A DNA stretch of 64,000 nt, taken from NCBI RefSeq assembly GCF_001941505.1, contig NZ_CP009248.1, forward strand, positions 1,984,001-2,048,000, in the 5' to 3' direction. This document shows positions 25,288 to 33,819 of this stretch, piece by piece. The notes under the pieces are model-generated. The model saw only the letters and a list, made by a program, of their open reading frames with translations. It ran no database searches and was not told the DNA's origin. Each line of letters begins with the position of its first letter. Position 1 is the stretch's first letter. Source of the stretch: Corynebacterium sphenisci DSM 44792. GTDB taxonomy: Bacteria > Actinomycetota > Actinomycetes > Mycobacteriales > Mycobacteriaceae. The position numbers were made by a program, and so were the translations under genes.

Positions 25288-26406
25288 ATGAGCGATCATC
25301 CGGATCACCGGCATCCGCATGACCACGACGACCACGACCACGGCACCTGCCGCGACACCGAGGCCGGCCACCGCGACCACGCCCACGGCGCCTGCTGCGC
25401 CGCCGGGGCCGAGGCCCACGAATGCCACGACCACGACGACCCCGGGCACCACGGCCACGATCGCGGCCACGGCGGGCTGCTCGGCCACGATCACGGCCAC
25501 GGACACGGCCATGACCACGACCACTCCCATGTGCCCGACTCCCCGCGCCGGCTGCTCGCCGTCGTCGCGCTGACCACCACCATCTTCCTCGCCGAGGCGA
25601 TCGGCGGCTGGCTCACCGGCTCCCTGGCGCTGCTCGCCGACGCCGGGCACATGCTCACCGACGCCGCCGGGCTGATCATGGCCCTGGTGGCGCTGCTCAT
25701 CGGCCGGCGCGCGGCCACGGACAGCTCCACCTACGGGCTGCGCCGCGCCGAGGTGCTCGCCGCCCTGGTCAACGCGCTCACCGTGCTGGGCATCGGGATC
25801 GTCATCGCCTACGGCGCGGTGCGCCGGATGACCGGCGAGGAGGTGGAGATCCACACCACCCCGATGATCATCGTCGCCGTGGTCGGCCTGGTGGCCAACC
25901 TCATCGGCATGATGCTGCTGGCCGCCCCGGCGAAGGACTCGGTGAACATCCGCGGCGCCTACCTGCACGTGCTGGTCGACGCCCTGGGCTCGGTGGCGGT
26001 GATCATCTCCGGCATCGTCATCGCGGCCACCGGCTGGAACGCCATCGACGCGGTGATCTCCCTGCTGCTGGCCGGGCTCATCGTGCCGCGCAGCGTGCAG
26101 CTGCTGCTGCGCTGCCTGGGCATCCTCATGGAGCGCACCCCCGCCGGCATCGACGCCGCCGAGATCCGCGCCGCCCTGGAGGCCATCGACGGGGTCGCCG
26201 AAGTGCACGATCTGCACGTCTGGTCGGTCTCCGGCACCGAGGTGCTGCTCACCGCGCACCTGGTCGCCGATCCGGCGGCGGATCCGGGCTGCGACCTGCT
26301 CGACGCCGCCCAGGACGTGCTGCGCGAACGCTTCGGCATCGACCACTCCACCATCCAGATCGAGGAGCCGGCGCATGCCGGCCATGAGGCGGACATGCAC
26401 CCCTGA
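25288..26406 (+). CDS. Cation diffusion facilitator, zinc-type, His-rich N-terminus
   Basis: 372 residues. The first 81 contain 25 His and four Cys, forming a probable metal-binding domain. Six membrane helices follow. The transport site has the zinc-type HD-HD pairing: TM2 LLADAGHMLTDA and TM5 HVLVDALGS. A cytoplasmic domain at about 285-365 (VHDLHVWSVSGTEVLLTAHLV) is typical of CDF dimers. This exports Zn2+ (or Co2+/Cd2+) in exchange for protons. Start is the ATG at 25288 after AAGGAGG. Converges with the ABC-F gene. Confidence 0.93.
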   Translation: MSDHPDHRHPHDHDDHDHGTCRDTEAGHRDHAHGACCAAGAEAHECHDHDDPGHHGHDRGHGGLLGHDHGHGHGHDHDHSHVPDSPRRLLAVVALTTTIFLAEAIGGWLTGSLALLADAGHMLTDAAGLIMALVALLIGRRAATDSSTYGLRRAEVLAALVNALTVLGIGIVIAYGAVRRMTGEEVEIHTTPMIIVAVVGLVANLIGMMLLAAPAKDSVNIRGAYLHVLVDALGSVAVIISGIVIAATGWNAIDAVISLLLAGLIVPRSVQLLLRCLGILMERTPAGIDAAEIRAALEAIDGVAEVHDLHVWSVSGTEVLLTAHLVADPAADPGCDLLDAAQDVLRERFGIDHSTIQIEEPAHAGHEADMHP

Positions 26407-26427
26407 CCCGCCCGGCCACCCCGCTCC

Positions 26428-26465
26428 CGGCGCCGCCGGAGATCCCCGGATCCCCGGCGGCGCCG
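26428..26465. terminator. Convergent hairpin terminator
   Basis: Twelve-base perfect arms (26428-26439 and 26454-26465) with a 14-base loop between the converging cation exporter and ABC-F genes. Confidence 0.55.
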
Positions 26466-26493
26466 CCGCATCCGCCCCGCGCTCGGGCCGGGC

Positions 26494-28335
26494 TCAGCCC
26501 TCCAGGGCCTCGCCGAGGCCCAGCCACTCCAGCTCGATCCCCTCGCGTTCGCCGGCCAGCTCCGCCAGCTCCGCGTCCAGGGCGGCGAGCTTCGCCGCGT
26601 CCAGGTTCGCCGGGTCCGCGCTGGCCGCGGCCATCTCCCGGTGGATCGCCCCCTCGCGCTCCTCGAGCTTCGCCAGCCGCCGCTCCAGGGCGCGCATCTC
26701 CTTCTGCATCCGGCGCTGCTCCGCCGACCCCGGCGCGGGGGCGGCCGACCCGTCCCCGCCCGACCCGGCGGCGTCCGGGCCCCCCGCGGCGGGCGCGGCC
26801 CGGCCGGCGCCCTTGCCGGCGTCCCCGGCGGCGGCCAGGTCCCGGCGGCGCCGCAGGTACTCGTCGATCCCGCCGGGCAGGTGGGTCAGCTCCCCGTCGC
26901 CGAACAGCGCCCAGGTGGAGTCGCAGACCCGCTCCACCAGGTAGCGGTCGTGGGAGATCACCACCAGGGTGCCCGGCCAGCCGTCGAGCAGATCCTCCAG
27001 CTCCTGCAGGGTGTCGATGTCCAGGTCATTGGTCGGCTCATCGAGCAGCAGCACATTCGGCTCCCCCATCAGCACCCGGGTGAGCTGCAGCCGGCGGCGC
27101 TCCCCGCCGGAGAGATCGCCGACCGGGGTGCGCTGCCGCTTCGGCGGGAAGCCGAGCCGCTCCGCGAGCTGCGCGGCGGTGAACTCCCGGCCGCCCATCT
27201 CGATCCGGGCGGCGACGTCCTCCACCGCCTCGATCACCCGCATGCCGGTGGGCAGATCGTCGAGCTCCTGGCGCAGCTGGCCCACCCGGGTGGTCACCCC
27301 CTGCACCCGGCGCCCGGCGGCCAGCGGATGCTCCCCGGCGAGGGCGCGCAGCAGGGTGGTCTTCCCGGAGCCGTTCACCCCGACCAGGCCGATCCGCTCC
27401 CCCGGGGCCAGCCGCCAGGTGAGATCGGCGACCAGCACCCGGCCATCGGGGCTGCGCACCTCCGCGTCCTCCAGATCGATCACGGTGCGGCCCTGCCGGG
27501 TGCGGGCGAAGCTCATCAGCTGCACGGTGTCCCGCGGGGGCGGCACATCGGCGATCAACGCCTCGGCGGCCTCCACCCGGTAACGGGGCTTCGAGGTCCG
27601 CGCCGGGGCGCCCCGGCGCAGCCAGGCCAGCTCCTTGCGGGCCAGGTTGCGCCGCCGGGCATCCGCGGCATCGGCCTGCCGGGCGCGTTCGGCCCGGGCG
27701 AAGGTCCAGTCGTTGTAGCCGCCCTCGTACTGGTCCACCACCCCGTCGTGGACCTCCCAGGTGCGGGTGGCCACGGTGTCCAGGAACCAGCGGTCGTGGG
27801 TGACCACCACCAGCGCGGAGCGCCGGGCCAGCACATGATCGGCCAGCCAGCGCACCCCCTCGATGTCCAGGTGGTTCGTCGGCTCGTCGAGCACCAGCAG
27901 GTCCAGATCCCGCACCAGCGCCGCGGCGAGGTTCACCCGGCGGCGCTCCCCGCCGGAGAGCCCGCCGACCTTCGTGTCCAGGCCCAGCGCCCCGATGCCC
28001 AGGCCGTCGAGGACCTCGCGCACCCGGGCGTCGCCGGCCCACTCGTGCTCGGCGAGGCCCAGCGGGGCGATCACCGAGTCGAAGACGGTGGCCCCCGGAT
28101 CCAGGCCCACGTCCTGGGCGACCAGCGCCATGGTCATGTCCCCGTTGTGCGAGACCCGGCCGGCATCGGCCGGCTCCACCCCGGCGAGGATCCGCAGCAG
28201 CGTGGACTTGCCGCCCCCGTTGAGGCCGACCACCCCGATCCGGTCGCCGGAGTGCACCCCCAGGCTCACCTCGTCGAGCAGCGTCTTCAGCCCGAAGGAC
28301 TTCGACACCTTCTCCAGGTTCACCAGGTTGGCCAT
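26494..28335 (-). CDS. ABC-F ATPase (Uup-like)
   Basis: 613 residues with two ABC domains and no membrane segment. Domain 1: Walker A GLNGGGKST, signature LSGGERRRV, Walker B LLVLDEPTNHLD. Domain 2: GVNGSGKTT, LSGGERRRL, VLLLDEPTNDLD. Between them lies the basic ABC-F linker (about 225-290), and the C-terminal 80 residues form a coiled coil (RRMQKEMRALERRLAKLEER), as in Uup. ABC-F proteins act on the ribosome; Uup/EttA-like members resolve stalled or paused states. In C. glutamicum a similar gene follows ispE, and here too it follows the ispE-like gene. ATG at 28335; preceding frame is GC-rich shadow. Confidence 0.9.
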   Translation of the reverse strand: MANLVNLEKVSKSFGLKTLLDEVSLGVHSGDRIGVVGLNGGGKSTLLRILAGVEPADAGRVSHNGDMTMALVAQDVGLDPGATVFDSVIAPLGLAEHEWAGDARVREVLDGLGIGALGLDTKVGGLSGGERRRVNLAAALVRDLDLLVLDEPTNHLDIEGVRWLADHVLARRSALVVVTHDRWFLDTVATRTWEVHDGVVDQYEGGYNDWTFARAERARQADAADARRRNLARKELAWLRRGAPARTSKPRYRVEAAEALIADVPPPRDTVQLMSFARTRQGRTVIDLEDAEVRSPDGRVLVADLTWRLAPGERIGLVGVNGSGKTTLLRALAGEHPLAAGRRVQGVTTRVGQLRQELDDLPTGMRVIEAVEDVAARIEMGGREFTAAQLAERLGFPPKRQRTPVGDLSGGERRRLQLTRVLMGEPNVLLLDEPTNDLDIDTLQELEDLLDGWPGTLVVISHDRYLVERVCDSTWALFGDGELTHLPGGIDEYLRRRRDLAAAGDAGKGAGRAAPAAGGPDAAGSGGDGSAAPAPGSAEQRRMQKEMRALERRLAKLEEREGAIHREMAAASADPANLDAAKLAALDAELAELAGEREGIELEWLGLGEALEG

Positions 28336-28363
28336 CGTCCGCCCATCCCGCCTTCCACGTCGA

Positions 28364-29389
28364 CTACCGCACCGGCTCCAGCCGGGCGCCCGGGCCGGCC
28401 TGCGCCGCCGCGAGCGTCCACGCCCCGGCGCCGGTGGTGGCCAGCTGCGCCGCCGCATCCAGCGCCGCGGCCCGATCCGGCCAGGCCAGCGCCACCGCCG
28501 AACCCGCCCCGCACACGATACCGGCCAGGGCGCCCAGGTCCGCACCCGCCTTGAGGGTCCGGCGCAGCCGGGGCAGCAGCGACACCGTCGCCGGGGCCAG
28601 GTCGTTGACCATGGCCGCCGCCGCGGCGGCGGCGTCCCCGGCGGCCAGCGCCCGCAGCAGCGGCCCCGGGTCCCCGGCCCGGGGCACCGCCCGGGTGGCG
28701 CGGATCCGGGCCAGGGTGGCCAGCACCGCGTCCCGGCCCGGGTCCTCGTTGACCAGGGAGAGCACCCAGTGCACGGCGCCGCGATCGAGCACCGGGCTGT
28801 GCCGGGTTGGCGCGGCGGGCTCCCCGGGTGCGAGCCGGGGGAGGCGAGCCAGCGCGGCGGAGCCGGCCAGCGCCACCCCGGCCAGCGGGGCGCCGCCGGC
28901 CACCGGCGGGCAGCCGGCGACCTCCGCGAGCCCGGCCGCGCCGAGCCGGGTGCCGGCCACCGCGTCCGCGGCGACCAGGGCGGCGGCCACGGCCGCGTCC
29001 ACCGCGGCGAGGCCGGCCTGCGGCGGGGCCGGGATCGTCGCGGCCACCTCCAGGGCGGCGCCGGCCGGGGCGGTGCCCGCGGCGGCGGCGGCGCGGGCCA
29101 CCGCGGCCGCCGCGGCATGCAGCGGCGAGCCCGGCGCGGTGGCCGCCGGCGGGGTCCAGAACCCGTGGTAGGCCACCCGCACCGGCGGATCCGCCGGCCC
29201 GAACGGGGCCGGGGCCGCATCGCCGGCGGTCGCCCACCGGGCGCGGGCCCGCACCCGCTGGGACAGCGGGACCACCACCGCGGTGGCCGAGCCGTCCCCG
29301 GCCAGCGCCAGATGCGGGGCGAGCAGCAGCGGCGCCGTGGCGACCGCGGCCGCGCCCGCGGCGGGGTCGGCGGAGGTGGCGAGGCGCAT
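28364..29389 (-). CDS. ispE: Degenerate IspE-like protein (4-diphosphocytidyl-2-C-methylerythritol kinase remnant)
   Basis: 341 residues. Synteny (rsmA upstream, ABC-F downstream) and several blocks mark it as IspE: RGAVHWVLSL, VNDLAPATVSLLPRLR and GALAGIVCGAGSAVA align well with the C-terminal half of C. glutamicum IspE as I remember it. Essential features are missing. The N-terminal AKxNLHL...DDGxHE region with the catalytic Lys is absent. The glycine-rich ATP loop GGMAGGSAD is replaced by PPQAGLAAVD, with only its final Asp kept at the right spacing. GSGPT is GAGSA. The frame is intact over 340 codons and no frameshift restores the motifs, so it is a pseudo-enzyme candidate rather than a broken gene. 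ATG at 29389; ribosome site is weak. Could alternatively have gained a new function. Confidence 0.65.
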   Translation of the reverse strand: MRLATSADPAAGAAAVATAPLLLAPHLALAGDGSATAVVVPLSQRVRARARWATAGDAAPAPFGPADPPVRVAYHGFWTPPAATAPGSPLHAAAAAVARAAAAAGTAPAGAALEVAATIPAPPQAGLAAVDAAVAAALVAADAVAGTRLGAAGLAEVAGCPPVAGGAPLAGVALAGSAALARLPRLAPGEPAAPTRHSPVLDRGAVHWVLSLVNEDPGRDAVLATLARIRATRAVPRAGDPGPLLRALAAGDAAAAAAAMVNDLAPATVSLLPRLRRTLKAGADLGALAGIVCGAGSAVALAWPDRAAALDAAAQLATTGAGAWTLAAAQAGPGARLEPVR

Positions 29390-29475
29390 GATGCCCGATC
29401 CTATCCGCGCCCGCCGGCGGGGAACGCTCCTCGCGCCACTGGCCCGGCGGGGCCGCCCCGCGGTGTGCTCGGCCC

Positions 29476-31533
29476 ATGAGCACCGCAGCCGCCACCCGCG
29501 CCACCGCCGCGGGGACCTCATGCGTGGTCCCCGACTGCCTGAAATGGACCCAGCGGCGGCAGGAATCCGCCCTGGGCGAGGCCGAGGCCGCCCTGCTGGC
29601 CGACCCGGCCCGGTGCGGCGACCGGTTCCGCCTGGTCCTGATGAGCGTGATCATCCCGGTGAACCTCTGCTCCCCCGGGGCGGAGGCCGCCCTGGGCAAC
29701 CGCTTCCACCCGGGCCGCTACCGGGGCATCGCCGCGGTCCGCCAGCCCGACGGCGGGGAGCTCGCCGGCGTCTACCGGGCGCCGGAGCAGTGGTTCCCGC
29801 GCCGGCTGTGGCGGGCCACCGGCAGCCTCCCCGACGCCGGGGCCACCTGCAGCGCGGACGGCACCGTCTTCCCGGATCCGGGGATCAACCTCGATTCGAC
29901 GCTGCTGGAACGGGAGCGCCGCGGCGGCAACGGGCACTGGGGGGAGGCCGAGGACTGCCAGGCGAGCCTCCGCGGCACCCTGCGCATCGCGGACCTGGCG
30001 CACCGGGGCCATATCGACCTGCGCAGCGTGGAGGTGCTCCGGTTCACCGGCCAGCACCGCACCGACAGCATGGACTTCCTCGTCGCCCAGCTCGCCCTGG
30101 AGGCCCCGCATGCCCAGGATCTGGTGGCCTTCCGGCAGAGCCTGCGCACCGGGGCGCCCACCGCGGCGCTGCGCCCGCCCACCGGGGAGGTCAAGCCGTA
30201 CGCGCGGATGGCCTTCGACGCCGGCGACGGGGTGGCGCCGCGCACGCTCAGCGCCTCGGAGCTGCTGGAGTACCACGTCAAGGTGATCCTCCTGGAGCAC
30301 CGGCACTACGATGCCGCCACCCGGAAACCGGATCATGCGGCGATCGCGGCGGAGCTGCTCGCCGCCGCCGATCCGCGGGGCCTGCACCTGCCGCAGGAGC
30401 TGGATCTCGCCCCGGCGGGGGAGGCCGGCGGGACCAGCGTCATCTTCGCCATCCGGGCCGGCCACACCCGGGTGCGCTCCGAGGCCCGGCAGGAGAACGA
30501 CGCCTCCGATCGGCGGCGGCTGTACACCACCGTCGCGGCGCTGCCGGTGCCCGGCCGGGGGCTGCCGGCCTGCCCGATCGCCGAGGCCACGGACCTCAGC
30601 TACGCCGACCCCGCGTGGACCCGGGCACGGCAGTGGGGGCTGCTGCTGTCCACCGGCGCCGACACCTCCTCCGCGCTGCCCCCGGACACCGCCGAGGGCG
30701 CCGGGCGCGACAGCCTGGAGCTGCGCGAGGGGTGGGCGGATTACGTCACCGGCTGGGGGATGACCACGATCCGCACCGAGCCGGACTCCTCCCGGTACGG
30801 GGAGCCGCTGCGCCTGGCGCAGACCCGGGACGTCGACCTGGCGGTGCTGGCGATGCGGCAGCTCTACGGGCTGGAGTACCTCGCCGAGGCCGCGGACGCG
30901 CTCGACGCCACCCCCGCGGAGGGCGCCGCGGCGGTGGACCCCCGGCACGGCGATGGCGGGGATCCGCCGGACCGCGCCGCCGGCAGGGAGATCGCCCGCG
31001 CCTACGCGGGGCTGACCAGGTTGAACGGCATGATGCTGGATTACCGCAAGAACCTGTGGTTCGGCCATGTGCCCCGCCGGCCGGTGGCCTCCGCGATGCT
31101 GCAGGCGATGCAGGATCGGCTGGACATCCCGGCGCAGCTCGCCGAGCTCACCGAGGACCTCACCCTGCGCCACGAGATCCTCTCCGGCCTCGCCGGGCAG
31201 CAGAAGGCCGAGGCGGCCCAGCGCAAGCGCGATCGGGAGGAGCGCAAGCGCACCCGGATGGAGCGGGGTCTGGCGGTGGCCTCGCTGCTGGTGGCGGTGC
31301 CCTCCTTCACCGGGGCGGTGCTGGAGCCCTCGCCGATGAACTTCGCCTGGACCGCGGGGATCACCCTGGCGCTCGCCCTGGTCGTGGTGATCCTCGGCCG
31401 GCACGGCAAGCTCACCTGCTTCTTCAACCGGCTGCTCGGCATCTCCGAGCCCGCCGCGGGCGCCGATGCGGCCCCCGGCGCCGCCGCCCCGGCGGCGGCC
31501 GGCCCCGGGGGCCGGGATCGGCCCGCGGGCTGA
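29476..31533 (+). CDS. Unknown 685-residue protein with two C-terminal membrane helices
   Basis: I do not recognise this protein. The first about 580 residues look soluble with no motif I can name; Cys occur at the start (TSCVVPDC). At 575-597 a charged helix rich in Arg/Lys/Glu (AAQRKRDREERKRTR) leads into two hydrophobic helices (about 598-616 and 622-641), joined by a short loop containing PMNF, then a Pro/Ala tail. The order charged coil, TM, short loop, TM resembles CorA-type channels, whose loop has GMN; this is a topological likeness only. It lies on the opposite strand inside the otherwise conserved rsmA-ispE-uup run. GC content appears similar to neighbours. Confidence 0.7.
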   Translation: MSTAAATRATAAGTSCVVPDCLKWTQRRQESALGEAEAALLADPARCGDRFRLVLMSVIIPVNLCSPGAEAALGNRFHPGRYRGIAAVRQPDGGELAGVYRAPEQWFPRRLWRATGSLPDAGATCSADGTVFPDPGINLDSTLLERERRGGNGHWGEAEDCQASLRGTLRIADLAHRGHIDLRSVEVLRFTGQHRTDSMDFLVAQLALEAPHAQDLVAFRQSLRTGAPTAALRPPTGEVKPYARMAFDAGDGVAPRTLSASELLEYHVKVILLEHRHYDAATRKPDHAAIAAELLAAADPRGLHLPQELDLAPAGEAGGTSVIFAIRAGHTRVRSEARQENDASDRRRLYTTVAALPVPGRGLPACPIAEATDLSYADPAWTRARQWGLLLSTGADTSSALPPDTAEGAGRDSLELREGWADYVTGWGMTTIRTEPDSSRYGEPLRLAQTRDVDLAVLAMRQLYGLEYLAEAADALDATPAEGAAAVDPRHGDGGDPPDRAAGREIARAYAGLTRLNGMMLDYRKNLWFGHVPRRPVASAMLQAMQDRLDIPAQLAELTEDLTLRHEILSGLAGQQKAEAAQRKRDREERKRTRMERGLAVASLLVAVPSFTGAVLEPSPMNFAWTAGITLALALVVVILGRHGKLTCFFNRLLGISEPAAGADAAPGAAAPAAAGPGGRDRPAG

Positions 31534-31553
31534 TCCGCGGCGGGGCCGGCGCG

Positions 31554-32492
31554 CTACCGGCCGGCGGCCACCCCGGCGAGGCGGACGAAATCGGCGACGC
31601 CCAGGCGCTCCCCGCGCAGGCCGGGGTCGACGCCGGCGGCGCGCAGCGCCGCCTCCGCGGCCGCCGCGGAGCCGTAGTGCCCGGCCAGCGCCGCGCGCAG
31701 GGTCTTCCGGCGTTGCGCGAAGGCGGCGTCCACCAGGGGCCACACCGCCTCCCGGGTGGCGGCGTCCACCGGCCAGGGGGCCTCCCCGGCCGGGGAGCCG
31801 GGGCCGAAGACGTCGATCCGCACCAGCCCGGAGTCGACCTTCGGGGCGGGCCAGAAGACGGTGCGGCCGATGGCGCCGGCCCGGCGCACCCGGCCGTGGA
31901 AGGCGGCCTTGACGCTGGGCACCCCGTAGGCCCGGGACCCGGGGGCCGCGGCGAGCCGGTCGGCGACCTCGGCCTGCACCATCACCAGCACGGTGCGGAT
32001 GCCGGGGAACTCGGCGAGCATGTGCAGCAGCACCGGCACGGAGACGTTGTAGGGCAGGTTCGCCACCAGGGCGGTGGGCGGGTCGGCGAGCGCGGCGGCG
32101 GTGCCGCCGTGCACCTCCGCGGCGGCGAGATCGGCGGCGGTGACGGTCATGGCGTCGGCGCGCACCAGCCGCAGCGGGCGGCCGGGGGCGCGTTCGGCGC
32201 AGGTGGCGGGCAGCAGCTCGGCGAGCCGGGGGTCGATTTCCACGGCGCTGGCCCGGCCGCAGCGGTCCAGCAGGGCGAGGGTGAGCGAGCCCAGGCCGGG
32301 GCCGACCTCCACGGGGTGGTCGCCGGGGCCGATGCCGGCGGCGTCGACGATCCGGCGCACCGTGTTGGGGTCGTGCACGAAGTTCTGGCCCAGCTTCTTC
32401 GTCGGCGAGAGCCCCAGGCCGGTGGCGAGATCGCGGATCTCGGCGGGGCCGAGGTAGCGCACCGGGGGCGCGCCGGGGTGGTCGGCGGCCAA
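31554..32492 (-). CDS. rsmA: 16S rRNA dimethyladenosine transferase RsmA (KsgA)
   Basis: RsmA dimethylates A1518 and A1519 of 16S rRNA in late 30S assembly. The 312 residues show the SAM-binding motif [15 protein letters not shown], the catalytic [11 protein letters not shown], and the conserved N-terminal [15 protein letters not shown] and C-terminal [13 protein letters not shown]. The start is a TTG at 32492, four bases after the rpf2 stop, suggesting translational coupling; the next candidate (a GTG 10 codons later) also lacks a clear ribosome site. Part of tatD-rpf2-rsmA on one strand. Downstream the conserved ispE has been displaced by the opposing orphan gene. Confidence 0.95.
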   Translation of the reverse strand: MAADHPGAPPVRYLGPAEIRDLATGLGLSPTKKLGQNFVHDPNTVRRIVDAAGIGPGDHPVEVGPGLGSLTLALLDRCGRASAVEIDPRLAELLPATCAERAPGRPLRLVRADAMTVTAADLAAAEVHGGTAAALADPPTALVANLPYNVSVPVLLHMLAEFPGIRTVLVMVQAEVADRLAAAPGSRAYGVPSVKAAFHGRVRRAGAIGRTVFWPAPKVDSGLVRIDVFGPGSPAGEAPWPVDAATREAVWPLVDAAFAQRRKTLRAALAGHYGSAAAAEAALRAAGVDPGLRGERLGVADFVRLAGVAAGR

Positions 32493-32496
32493 GGCC

Positions 32497-33621
32497 CTAG
32501 ATGAGGCCCAGCTGGGCGGAGCAGGCGGGCCAGGCGCCCCAGCCCTGCCCGGCCTGGACGCGCTCGGCGACCGCGATCTGCTGCTCCCGGCTGGCCTGGC
32601 TGGCCCGCGGGGCGTACTCGGTGCCGCCGTAGGCGGCCCAGGTGGAGTCGGTGAACTGCAGCCCGCCGGAGAAGCCGTTGCCGTTGTCGATGTGCCAGTC
32701 GCCGCCGGACTCGCACTGGGCGAGCTCGTCCCAGACGCCGTAGCCGGCGGCCGGGGCGGCGGGGCGGGCCTTGGTGCCGCGGCGCACCAGGGTGGCGGTG
32801 GCCTCGCGCATCGGCTCCTCGGCGACGACGTCGCGGGCGAGCTCCTCGCCGTCGCGGGTGGTCACCTTGTAGGTGACCCGCTTCTGCCCGGGGACGCCCT
32901 CCTCGATGACCTCCCACTCGTCCTCGAACATCTCCGGGTCCTCGATGACCTCCTCCCCGGGGGCCACCTCGACGTCCTCCACGATCTCGCGCTCGATGAT
33001 CCGGGACACCGCGATGCGCAGGCCCTGCACCACCTTCGTGGCCGGGTCGGGGGTGACGCTGTCGCCGGGGCCGAGCTCGATGCCGCGCATCTTCAGCACC
33101 TCGGCGACGGTGGCCGCGGGCAGGCTCATCCGGGCGACGTGGCCGTCATCGGCGAGCTCGATCTCCTTCGGGGTGGTGATCGCCAGCTCCACCCCGTCGG
33201 CGGGGATCCGGCCGGAGCCGTCGACGGCGGCGCCGTCCAGGTCGGGCAGTTCGGCGAGCATCTCGCGCACGGTGGCGGCGGTGGTGGTCAGCTCCCGGCG
33301 CACCCCGTCGACGACGAGGGTGACCGGCTTGGCGGTGCGCACGATGATCCGGTCGCCGTCGGTGACGGTGTCCTGGGCGATGACCTCGTCGCCGGCGCCG
33401 AGATCGACCTCGGCGGAGTCGAGCACCCGGTCCAGGCCGCCGTAGATGACGGAGACCTGGCGCACCTGGCCGTCGACCTCGACGGTGACGGTCTTCTGGG
33501 TGGCGGCGGCGACCCCGCCGCCGGCGGCCATGGCCACGACCAGGGTGGCGGCCCCGAACTTCATGGGCGCGGCGGCCCGGGTGTTGCGGGGGTTGACGGT
33601 GCGCTTGGCGGTGTTGCTCAC
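32497..33621 (-). CDS. rpf2: Resuscitation-promoting factor Rpf2
   Basis: Secreted or membrane-tethered muralytic factor that promotes exit from dormancy. 374 residues from the GTG at 33621. A signal/anchor helix lies at about 22-41. Then come three DUF348-type repeats (about 45-205: [25 protein letters not shown] and a third), a G5-type domain at about 205-285 and the Rpf lysozyme-like domain from about 294. That domain has the catalytic Glu304 in AQCESGGDW and two Cys. This is the Rpf2 architecture of Corynebacterium. Upstream is a direct-repeat box (33686-33702) compatible with MtrA control; rpf2 is reported as an MtrA target in C. glutamicum. Confidence 0.95.
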   Translation of the reverse strand: MSNTAKRTVNPRNTRAAAPMKFGAATLVVAMAAGGGVAAATQKTVTVEVDGQVRQVSVIYGGLDRVLDSAEVDLGAGDEVIAQDTVTDGDRIIVRTAKPVTLVVDGVRRELTTTAATVREMLAELPDLDGAAVDGSGRIPADGVELAITTPKEIELADDGHVARMSLPAATVAEVLKMRGIELGPGDSVTPDPATKVVQGLRIAVSRIIEREIVEDVEVAPGEEVIEDPEMFEDEWEVIEEGVPGQKRVTYKVTTRDGEELARDVVAEEPMREATATLVRRGTKARPAAPAAGYGVWDELAQCESGGDWHIDNGNGFSGGLQFTDSTWAAYGGTEYAPRASQASREQQIAVAERVQAGQGWGAWPACSAQLGLI

Positions 33622-33685
33622 GTGCGGGGGTTCCTCGGGTGCTCGGGGGCCGCGTGGCCCGGATGCCCCGGGCCCGCGATATCGC

Positions 33686-33702
33686 AATAACAGTACGGTA
33701 AC
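33686..33702. promoter_or_regulatory. 11-base-period direct repeat upstream of rpf2 (MtrA-like box)
   Basis: AATAACAGTACGGTAAC: TAAC half sites start 11 bases apart (33688 and 33699). It lies 65-81 bases upstream of the rpf2 start in an AT-rich patch of a GC-rich gap. Same layout and near-consensus with the boxes before the two SGNH genes. Confidence 0.6.
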
Positions 33703-33819
33703 GGCGCCGCGGCTGTCCACCCCGGTCCGGGGCGATCCGCGCAGCTCAACGCGCATCCGCCCCAGCCGACCCGTCCGCCACATCCGCCACGGCCGCCGGC
33801 GGCGCGGCGCGGGCCCGGC

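Noticed and set aside
28320-29699. Frameshift as explanation for the odd ispE
   Set aside because: Neither of the other minus-strand frames carries NLHL, GGMAGGSAD or DDGFHE segments, so no sequencing or natural frameshift restores the motifs.
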